A stretch of DNA of 22,716 nucleotides from positions 1-22,716 of the forward strand of contig JBKHDD010000068.1 in the NCBI GenBank assembly GCA_046541515.1. The letters run 5' to 3'. Positions 1-6,906 of the stretch are shown here, one piece after another. Under the pieces are notes generated by a model. The model was not told the origin of the DNA. It ran no database searches and was given only the letters and a program-made list of their open reading frames with translations. Made by a program: the position numbers and the translations under genes. Positions within the stretch are counted from its first letter, which is position 1. Each line of letters starts with the position of its first letter. Source of the stretch: CAYFVR01 sp046541515 (lineage in GTDB: Bacteria; Desulfobacterota; Desulfobacteria; Desulfobacterales; Desulfococcaceae).

Positions 1-909
1 TCACACCCACGTCAACAACGCCGTCAGCGTCAAAAAACTGATCCCGGTGGAAATCAAAACGGTGTGGGTCACAAACTCGGGGACGATTTGGTGTTCCGAG
101 GCGATGACCGCCGTGAGCACCGCCGCCGGCATGGCCGATTGCAAAATGCCGGTGGCCCGGGCCAGCCCGCCGATGCCGAAGGGAACGGCCAGCAGAAAGG
201 CGACGGCCGGACCGGCCAGAAGCCGGATGCCCGTCGCCGCCAGCAAATCGGCGCTCAGTTGCGGCCGTCCGGCGTGCCCGAGCTGTACGCCCAGGGAAAC
301 CAGCATGGTGGGAATCATGGCGCCGGAAAGCAATCCGGTGAGCCGGCCGACGAACAGGGGCACCGGCGCGTCGGACAGGTTGACGGCCAAGGCGACCGCG
401 AAGGCGACGAGCGCCGGAGTCCGAAAGACGGCCAGAATCGCCCGCATGCTGCCGCCCCGGGCCCAGGTGGCCGCGCCCACGCCCACGGCGAAGGTGATGA
501 CCGTCAGCCCCAGAAAATAGATGGTGGCCGACACCATTCCTTCATGGCCCAGCCGGAACTCGATGAGCGAGAGGCCGAAGTTTCCCGTGTTGCCGAACAC
601 GGCGATCAGCACGAAGGCGGCAATCATCTCCCGGGAACGGCCCATGAGCCGGGCCACCGCGAAGCCGACCGCCCCCAAGGTCAAATGGACCGCCGCGATG
701 AAGCCGATCATCCGGAACGCTTCTTCGGCGGCCAGATGAACCGGCCGGATGATTTCGAACACGAAGGCCGGAATAAAAAGATAGTAGGCCGCCCGGGAGA
801 GCGTTCTCGCCTGAAGTCCCAGCCGGGGTCCCGCGATAAAGGCCAGCAGGACGATCCCGAAAACGGGGGCCACCACGTCCACGAACACGGCGGCGAGGGC
901 GGCGATCAT
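1..909 (-). CDS. AEC (auxin efflux carrier) family transporter
   Basis: This is a 302-residue inner-membrane carrier of the AEC/Mem_trans family, whose members export or import small organic anions; the substrate cannot be told from sequence. It is hydrophobic throughout, with about ten membrane segments in two halves. The family-type stretch NTGNFGLS lies in the middle of the N-terminal half, and the length matches the usual 300-320 residues. The gene is complete: its TGA is the first three bases of the window. I chose the ATG at 909 because it starts directly on a transmembrane segment (MIAALAAVFVDVVAPVFG). That ATG also overlaps the TGA of the upstream cheR-like relic as ATGA, a mark of old translational coupling. 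The frame stays open to 1242, but that extra part only overlaps relic sequence in the wrong frame. No strong Shine-Dalgarno is visible, so expression may have depended on the now broken upstream gene. Confidence 0.85.
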   Translation of the reverse strand: MIAALAAVFVDVVAPVFGIVLLAFIAGPRLGLQARTLSRAAYYLFIPAFVFEIIRPVHLAAEEAFRMIGFIAAVHLTLGAVGFAVARLMGRSREMIAAFVLIAVFGNTGNFGLSLIEFRLGHEGMVSATIYFLGLTVITFAVGVGAATWARGGSMRAILAVFRTPALVAFAVALAVNLSDAPVPLFVGRLTGLLSGAMIPTMLVSLGVQLGHAGRPQLSADLLAATGIRLLAGPAVAFLLAVPFGIGGLARATGILQSAMPAAVLTAVIASEHQIVPEFVTHTVLISTGISFLTLTALLTWV

Positions 910-1705
910 GGGCGAACGTGCGGCAAGGGGGAGGCGGGGCGGGGCGTCAGACCCAAATCCCCCTCGGGAAGCCGCTCCTGGGCGCCGATGGCCAGAACGC
1001 CGCCGGGGGCGAGTCGGGGGACGATCCGCGAAAATGCCGCGCTCCGGATCGGTTTGTCGAAGTGGGTCGGCGGGTTGTTCCGAAGAAAAATGATGGCGAA
1101 CTCCGTTTTCGGCGGCGGATCGGCGACCAGGTCGTGGACCCGCCAAGTGATGGGTGGACGAAGATGGGGCCTCGCGCGCCATTGACGCGCCATTGATCGG
1201 TTGCTTCTTGTCGGAACATCGTCTCCCGATACTCCGGGGCACGTCCCGGAGGCGGCCCCGGCCGGAGACGCCCTTGCGCGCCTGGTCCAGATAACCCGGG
1301 CGAAGATCGGTGGCCAGGATGCCCAGCGACGGTTTGGGCGTCGGAAGCCGGGACCAGACCGCCGCCAGGGTTTACGGCTCTTCCCCTCGCGCGCAGCCGG
1401 CGGACCAGACCCGGAGCCGTTTTGGATGCTTCCGGATCAACGCCGGCAAAACGCTGGTTTTTAGCACATGCCACATGCGTTGGTCCCGAAAAAAAACGGC
1501 TGATGGAGACGGCGAGGCGGCGACTTGTTTCCCGGCGGGCCTCCCCTTCCCGCTCCAGCCGGGTCCGGTATTCGGAAACGGTGGCGCAGGTTGGGGCACG
1601 CATGTGCCGAACCAGCCTTTTTGGACGCCCCGCCGCACCTTTTCGATATCCCCGCCAGGAGCGTTGGAAATCGTTGAGCGGGGATCGGAAGGCGTCGTCA
1701 TCCAT
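906..1705 (-). pseudogene. Decayed CheR-type protein-glutamate methyltransferase
   Basis: Fragments in all three minus-strand frames join into one CheR family protein (S-adenosylmethionine-dependent methylation of chemoreceptor glutamates). In order they are MDDDAF..SWRGYRK, KRLVRHM..SEYRTRLERE, SISRFFRDQRMW, the SAM-binding stretch VWSAGCARGEEP, LGILATDLRPGYLDQAR, PEYRETMF, FAIIFLRN and FDKP..VPRLAPGGVLAIG. The reading breaks near 1640, 1620, 1494, 1243 and 1190. In addition, a TAA at 1372-1374 stands where the family has Tyr (GEEP-Y-TLA). The break near 1190 comes from an 11-bp tandem duplication. With five frameshifts and a nonsense codon, no functional product is possible. The final TGA overlaps the ATG of the downstream transporter. 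Recognition of the family is firm; the former target receptor is unknown. Confidence 0.85.
1176..1196. repeat. 11-bp tandem duplication inside the cheR relic
   Basis: GCGCCATTGA occurs at 1176-1185 and again at 1187-1196, an 11-base period. Removing one copy restores a continuous reading from DQWR into RPHLRPPITWRVHDLV, which then runs on into the conserved FAIIFLRN segment. This duplication is therefore the likely cause of that frameshift. Confidence 0.8.
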
Positions 1706-2032
1706 GGGGACTTTGGTCTTGCCTGGGCGGCCAAGTTTCCATGTGATCCGCTCCCGGGACGTTGGTGGATTCATTGGGCGGGGGATGAACGGGTTTTATC
1801 CCGAAAAACGTCGGACGGGATACCGACGCCGGGTTTCCAGCGGCGGCAAGCCCGAGGCAATTTTGCATTCCAAGAGTTGTGCGTTAAAAGTGTTTAAAGG
1901 GTAGGAAATTCCGAAAATCGGGGAAGGCTTTCGGGAATCCGCCGCGATGAATATGGCTGAATCCGCTTAAAACCCTCATTAAACGCGGAATCAATAATTC
2001 CCAAAAAGCGTTCTGATCCTCTGGCCTTTCGG
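1706..2032. other. Intergenic region between cheR relic and sensor-MFS gene
   Basis: I find no gene in this stretch. The minus-strand frame of the relic's first segment stays open to 1774, but it loses CheR similarity above 1705. The plus-strand end, from about 1900, becomes richer in A and T and leads into the likely promoter of the next gene. No repeat or hairpin stands out. Confidence 0.5.
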
Positions 2033-2061
2033 TTGCGCGGGAAAACGCAACATGATAGATA
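2033..2061 (+). promoter_or_regulatory. Possible sigma70-type promoter for the sensor-MFS gene
   Basis: TTGCGC at 2033-2038 and TAGATA at 2056-2061 are separated by 17 bases, about 80 bases before the chosen start codon. GTTGCG and CGCAAC form a 6-bp inverted repeat around the -35 box (2032-2051), which could be an operator. This is a pattern match only. Confidence 0.35.
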
Positions 2062-2140
2062 ATAAAGAATGCAACTCACCGGTGGCCTTGTTTCACCACC
2101 CCTTTCCTCCCACCGCAACCGACCGCCGCCCGGGATTTCC

Positions 2141-4504
2141 ATGAACGCGATTCGAAAAAGCAAAACCCGATTCCTCGTCCTCTCCATCGCGATCCTTGTC
2201 ACCGCCCAGGTCTTGATCGCCGGGCTCACCATCAATTCCTTCGAAAAAGTCTATCTGGATACGTTCGTCTCCAATATTAATATTTTCGAAAATTATTTCA
2301 AACGGAAGCTGGAAAATGCTCTGCGTTTCGGGAAATCGCTGGATAAATTCCTGGGCATCGCCAGCCTGATGGATGAATTCAAAAGCCAGCATCCGGAAAT
2401 CCATAACATCGTCATTTTTGACGATAACGGGCGTTTGCTCCACACGTTCTCAACCTTCGGCGCGGCCGAGGCGCCGCCCGAATTCCGAAAAGAATTCGAG
2501 CCGGACGAAGACGGCTCGGGTTTCCATCTGGTCGGCCGGGGCGATGAATATCATGTGCTGCAAGCGATCCGGGGGCCCGGCGGCGCCCAGGTGGGGACGC
2601 TTTCCTTCAGCTTTCTCAAAGAACAAATTACCTCCCGCAACCAGGAACTCTGGCGCTGGAATCTCCAGATCGTTTCCCTGATCACGCTGGTGGCCGGCGG
2701 GCTGCTGCTGTTTTTGCTGTATCGATTCGTCCCCTTTGATCCGGTAAAAGGTCCCCCAAAGCGGCGGCTGTTTTACATCATTTTTCTGGTGCTTGGCGTC
2801 GCCCAGATCAGCTATTCGCTGGTCAACGCCCAGGCGTTTCGGGAAAACTACCTGGGCGTGACCCGCACCGTGGTGGAGTCCCTGGGTCAGCAATTCCGGG
2901 ATGAAATCGAAACCCTGCTGCGGAAAAATCTCCAGCTTGCCCGGTTGCGGAACATCGACGTCTTTTTTCGGGGAGCGGTGGAAACCATCCCCGAAATCGA
3001 TCGGGTTCGAATCCTGGACGCCGATGGGACCCTGTTGTTTACGGCGGGACCGGAGGCGGCGGCGACCGTGCCGAACCAGTTTCGGGTGACCAAGCCGCTG
3101 GTGCGGGATCGGGGCGACGCCGGCGCGGAGCAAAAGGGGTTTCTTCAAATCGACCTTTCCCGGGAGACGATTCACGGGATGGTCCGGGAGATTTTGCTGG
3201 ATTCGCTGACCGTGACGCTCATTTCCCTTCTGTTTTCGGTGGAAATGATCATTTTCCTCTCGGTTTTCCTGGATCGAAGCCTTCGAACCACCGCCGAAAG
3301 GGACGAAACGGCGCCGGAAAAAGGGTTTTCCGCCACCCTGGCCCGCCCCGCCGCCTTCAGCTTTTTGTACATGTACGCCCTGCCCATCTCCTTCATTCCC
3401 CTCCAGATGAAGGCGTTGTACACGCCCATCGGGAATCTCTCCCGGGAAGTGATCCTGGGGCTGCCCATTTCGGTGGAAATGTTCTGTTCTCTGGTGACCG
3501 CGTTGCTGGCGGGGGTGCTGGTGGACAAGCGGGGCTGGCACATTCCGTTTTTGGGCGGCGTGCTGATCACCGCGGCCGGTTCTTTTTTTTCCGGCTACAC
3601 GGATGACGGGCTTTTGTTCATTTTTTTCAGGGGCGTGACGGGGCTCGGCTATGGCCTGGCCTGGATGTCGATTCAGGGGTTCGTGCTGAAATACGCGTCC
3701 CCGGCGGCCCGGGCCCGGGGGATCGCCAATCTGGTGGCGGGAATAATCGCCGGGCACATTTGCGGGACGGCGGTGGGCGCGCTGATCGCGGAGCGCATCG
3801 GATACGCGGCGGTTTTCTATCTGTCCGCCGGCTTTGGCCTGGTCCCCATCGCCTTTGTGCTGGCCTTCATGCGCGAACATCTGCGGCGGCCGGAGATTGC
3901 GGCCGTCAAGGAGAAAGCGCGAACCTCGGATTTCATTCGGTTTCTCACCAATCGAAATATTTTCGCCGTTTTGGTCTTCATCATCATTCCCTATTCCCTG
4001 GCCCAGATCGGCCTGCTTCTCTTCGCCACGCCCATCTACCTGAGCGACCAGGGGGCCAGCCAGTCCAACATCGGCCGGGTGATGATGATTTACGGGCTCT
4101 CCTTCGTCTATCTTTCGCCCTTCATCGCCCGATACGTTGATCGGGCCCAGGACAAACGGATCTTCATCGCCCTGGGCGGGTTGACCGCCAGCGTCGGCCT
4201 GATCCTGCTCAATTACCAGCAAGGCTTTTTGGCGATTCTGGTCGCCGTGTTCATGCTGGGCATCGCCTCCAGCCTGGGCAACGCGGCCCAGTCGGCCTTT
4301 ATTTTAAAATTCGACGTGACCGAGAAGCTGGGTTCCGGAACCGCCTCCAGCATTCAGCGGGCCGCGGACAAGCTGGGACAGATGCTGGGGCCCCTGGTGG
4401 TGGGCGGGCTGGTGGCCCGCCTGGGCATTGAAAACGGAATCGTGGCGGCTGGGCTCATTCTCCTGGTCGCCTCCTTCCTTTTTATCGTGGTCGTTCGGGA
4501 GTAG
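2141..4504 (+). CDS. Fusion of two sensor-type extracytoplasmic domains with an MFS transporter
   Basis: The 787-residue product joins a sensor-like front half to a major facilitator superfamily carrier. Segment 11-31 is a membrane anchor, 32-174 a likely periplasmic domain (with VIFDDNGRLLHTF, typical of Cache-like sensors), and 175-196 and 209-230 are membrane helices. Residues 231-352 form a second periplasmic domain of the same style (VRILDADGTLLF), and 353-377 is another helix. From about 400 to the end there are roughly twelve hydrophobic segments of MFS type, with SIQGFVLKYASPAARARGIAN in the N-terminal half. Such a protein may gate transport by ligand sensing, but no substrate can be named. 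I chose the ATG at 2141, just before the first membrane helix, over the frame's upstream start at 2069, which would add 24 low-complexity residues. The ribosome site is weak. The downstream ligase gene follows after 101 bases. Confidence 0.8.
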   Translation: MNAIRKSKTRFLVLSIAILVTAQVLIAGLTINSFEKVYLDTFVSNINIFENYFKRKLENALRFGKSLDKFLGIASLMDEFKSQHPEIHNIVIFDDNGRLLHTFSTFGAAEAPPEFRKEFEPDEDGSGFHLVGRGDEYHVLQAIRGPGGAQVGTLSFSFLKEQITSRNQELWRWNLQIVSLITLVAGGLLLFLLYRFVPFDPVKGPPKRRLFYIIFLVLGVAQISYSLVNAQAFRENYLGVTRTVVESLGQQFRDEIETLLRKNLQLARLRNIDVFFRGAVETIPEIDRVRILDADGTLLFTAGPEAAATVPNQFRVTKPLVRDRGDAGAEQKGFLQIDLSRETIHGMVREILLDSLTVTLISLLFSVEMIIFLSVFLDRSLRTTAERDETAPEKGFSATLARPAAFSFLYMYALPISFIPLQMKALYTPIGNLSREVILGLPISVEMFCSLVTALLAGVLVDKRGWHIPFLGGVLITAAGSFFSGYTDDGLLFIFFRGVTGLGYGLAWMSIQGFVLKYASPAARARGIANLVAGIIAGHICGTAVGALIAERIGYAAVFYLSAGFGLVPIAFVLAFMREHLRRPEIAAVKEKARTSDFIRFLTNRNIFAVLVFIIIPYSLAQIGLLLFATPIYLSDQGASQSNIGRVMMIYGLSFVYLSPFIARYVDRAQDKRIFIALGGLTASVGLILLNYQQGFLAILVAVFMLGIASSLGNAAQSAFILKFDVTEKLGSGTASSIQRAADKLGQMLGPLVVGGLVARLGIENGIVAAGLILLVASFLFIVVVRE

Positions 4505-4605
4505 TGTTTCCCGCTTCGCGGTCCAGCGTCCGATTCGGGCGGACGCCGCGGGTTTCCGACCCACGAGCGAAATTCAACAAACCGTCGCCGGTACGCGGAG
4601 ATTTT

Positions 4606-5589
4606 ATGCGGATTCTGTTGCTTTACGGCGGATGGTCCCGTGAACGAGAACTGTCGTTGATGGAGGCCCGGCGAGTGGAGGAAGGGCTTCGGGGGCTGGG
4701 GCACACCGTGGTCCGGCTCGACCCGCTGGAAGCCATGGACCGATTGATTCCGGAGGCGGAGCGAAGCGACATCGTCTACGTCTGTCTGAAAGACGTGACC
4801 GGGACCGTGGAGGCGCTGCTGGATCGGGTGGGCTGTCCGCGCACCGGCACCAGCCTGGAAAGCCTCGTTCTCGCCAAAAGCAAGGTGGCCCTCAAGCTGC
4901 TGTTTGAGCGAAACGGCATTCCCACGCCGCCTTGGGAATCGGTGATCCAGCCGCCCGGTCCGGAATGGCGGCCCCGGCTTCCGCTGCCGCTGGTGGCCAA
5001 GCCGGACAAGGGCGGTTCCAGCATCGGCGTCTTTATCGTCCAAACCGTCGAGGAATTGCCCCCGGCTCTTGACTATATTTTCCAGCTCGGCGATACCGTG
5101 GTTTTGGAGCCTTGGCTTTCCGGCCTGGAGGTGGCCTGCGGGGTGTTGGGCGAGGATGCCCTGCCGCCCATTCTCATCCGTCCCCGGAGCGGCGCCTTTT
5201 TCGATTACGCCGCCAAATACACGCCGGGAAAGGCGGACGAAATCACCCCGGCGCCCATCGATCCGGCCCTGTCCCGGGAGATCCGGCGGCTCTCCCTCCA
5301 GGCCCATCGACTGGTCGGGCTGGAAGGGTGCAGCCGGGCCGATTTCATCCTGGAAAACGGCCGGCCGCTCATGCTGGAGATCAACTCCGCCCCGGGGATG
5401 ACCGTCAACAGTCTGGTGCCCAAGGAGGCCCTTGCGGCCGGCATTTCCTACGAGGCGCTGATGGCCCGGCTCATCGATCTGGGACTTCAACGCTCGGCCA
5501 AATATCGAGGGCGGAGGATCGAGCCGCCGGCCCCTTCCGCCGAAAACCGGGATTGCGGCCCTTCCGGGGAACGGCCGTCCGATTCATGA
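4606..5589 (+). CDS. D-alanine-D-alanine ligase-like ATP-grasp protein
   Basis: At 327 residues it has the size of Ddl, the cytoplasmic enzyme that joins two D-alanines with ATP for peptidoglycan. It keeps the N-terminal YGGWSRERELSL (Ddl GG-S-ERE-SL) and the ATP-grasp loop KGGSSIGV. It also has the FDYAAKYTPG region and the metal/substrate end LEINSAPGMTVNSLVP. It lacks the usual HGxxGEDGxxQ segment: that place reads VCLKDVTGTVEALLD. Substrate specificity may therefore differ from D-Ala, and related ATP-grasp ligases are possible. The last 25 or so residues are a polar tail beyond the domain. The start at 4606 has GCGGAG about six bases upstream; the frame is open from 4504 but without a better start. 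It sits between a sensor-MFS protein and a secreted binding protein, both on the same strand. Confidence 0.75.
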   Translation: MRILLLYGGWSRERELSLMEARRVEEGLRGLGHTVVRLDPLEAMDRLIPEAERSDIVYVCLKDVTGTVEALLDRVGCPRTGTSLESLVLAKSKVALKLLFERNGIPTPPWESVIQPPGPEWRPRLPLPLVAKPDKGGSSIGVFIVQTVEELPPALDYIFQLGDTVVLEPWLSGLEVACGVLGEDALPPILIRPRSGAFFDYAAKYTPGKADEITPAPIDPALSREIRRLSLQAHRLVGLEGCSRADFILENGRPLMLEINSAPGMTVNSLVPKEALAAGISYEALMARLIDLGLQRSAKYRGRRIEPPAPSAENRDCGPSGERPSDS

Positions 5590-5653
5590 AAAACGTCGCG
5601 GGTCCTCCGACGCGAGGCATCCGCATTTTACCTTATTTTTCGGGAGGCAGACC

Positions 5654-6823
5654 ATGAACACCATCCTGAATCGCACCGGCTGGTTTCTGGCCATCATGCT
5701 GTTGGCCCTGGTCGCGGCGATTCCGCCCGTCCTGGCGGAGAAAACCTTTTCCATTGAACCGGTCCATCGCCCGGACGGCCGGCGGTGGCGAATCGCCTAT
5801 CTGGAAGGCGGCGCCTACGGGGATTACGAAACGGTGCTTCGGGCCACCGTGAACGCCCTGTCCGAGCTGGGCTGGATGGAGCCGCTGGACCTGCCGGAAA
5901 AGGATTACGAGACCCACGACGAACTTTGGGCCTTCATCGCGTCCAATGCCCGAAGCGAGTATATCCGCTTTCTCGCCGACGGGTTTTACACCAGCGATTT
6001 CAAACAGGACAAGCGGGCCGAAACCCGAAAACGGCTCATGGATCGAATCCAAAACCAAAAGGACATTGATCTGTTGATCGCCATGGGCACCTGGGCCGGC
6101 AAGGACTTGGCCACCGACGACCATTCGGTTCCCACCATCGTGGCCTCCACCAGCGATCCCGTCGCCTCGGGAATTGTCGACTCGGTGGAGGATTCCGGTC
6201 GGGACCATGTGGTGGCGCGCGTCAATCCCGACCGGTACGCCAACCATGTCCGGCTTTTTCATCAGATCGTGGGATTTCGGAAGCTCGGGATCGTGTATGA
6301 AAATTCTCCGGAAGGGCGCACTTTCGGAGCGGTGGCCGACGTGGAGAAGGTGGCCCGGGAGGCCGGTTTCGAAGTGGTACGTTGCTTCGCGCCGTTCAAC
6401 GACGTCACCGTTGACGAGGCGGAAGTCGCCGTTGCGGACTGCTACGCCGAGCTGGCGCCCAAGGTGGACGCCGTGTACATCACCGTCCACCGAGGGGTGA
6501 CCCTCCAAAACATGGCCAACATTCTGGCCCCCCTGAACCGCCACAAAGTCTACAGCTACTCCATGGCCGGCTCCGCGGAGGTGCGCCGCGGGGTGCTCAT
6601 GAGCATCGCCATGGCCGGGTATGAGGCTTCGGGACTGTACTACGCCCAGTTGATGGCCAAAATCTTCAACGGCGCCAAGCCGCGGGATTTGGAGCAGAAG
6701 CTGGTGGACCCGCCCAAAATCGCCCTGAACCTCAAGACCGCCAACATCATCAACTACGACCCCAGCTTCGACGTTCTCGCGGCGGCGGACGAAATTTACA
6801 ACGACATCCAAACGGCCGAATAA
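5654..6823 (+). CDS. ABC transporter substrate-binding protein (PF04392-type)
   Basis: This 389-residue exported protein has a signal peptide: NTILNR, then a hydrophobic core, then VLA before EKTF, so cleavage is expected near residue 29. The mature part resembles the ABC_sub_bind family of periplasmic binding proteins. It has two Rossmann-like lobes with segments such as DLLIAMGTWAGKDLA, VPTIVASTSDPVASGIV, KLGIVYENSPEGRT and VDAVYITVHRGVT. No permease or ATPase gene lies next to it, so it is an orphan component or serves as a ligand receptor. One candidate partner is the sensor-MFS protein two genes upstream. A good ribosome site (GGGAGG) precedes the ATG at 5654. A strong terminator follows the stop. 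Confidence 0.8.
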   Translation: MNTILNRTGWFLAIMLLALVAAIPPVLAEKTFSIEPVHRPDGRRWRIAYLEGGAYGDYETVLRATVNALSELGWMEPLDLPEKDYETHDELWAFIASNARSEYIRFLADGFYTSDFKQDKRAETRKRLMDRIQNQKDIDLLIAMGTWAGKDLATDDHSVPTIVASTSDPVASGIVDSVEDSGRDHVVARVNPDRYANHVRLFHQIVGFRKLGIVYENSPEGRTFGAVADVEKVAREAGFEVVRCFAPFNDVTVDEAEVAVADCYAELAPKVDAVYITVHRGVTLQNMANILAPLNRHKVYSYSMAGSAEVRRGVLMSIAMAGYEASGLYYAQLMAKIFNGAKPRDLEQKLVDPPKIALNLKTANIINYDPSFDVLAAADEIYNDIQTAE

Positions 6824-6855
6824 GCCGGTCCACGCGAACCTTCAACCGGTTGCCC

Positions 6856-6879
6856 AACGGCCCCTTCGGGGGCCGTTTT
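6856..6879 (+). terminator. Rho-independent terminator
   Basis: AACGGCCCC (6856-6864), loop TTCG (6865-6868) and GGGGCCGTT (6869-6877) form a perfect 9-bp stem with a stable tetraloop, followed by a short T run. It lies 32 bases after the binding-protein stop and ends the 2141-6823 transcription group. Confidence 0.85.
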
Positions 6880-6906
6880 CGATGAAAAGGAAGCGGAAGG
6901 AGAGCC

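Noticed and set aside
2450..4222. 590-codon open frame on the minus strand
   Set aside because: It is the antisense shadow of the sensor-MFS gene. Its translation is rich in Gly, His, Gln and Arg with no domain, as expected opposite GC-rich codons.
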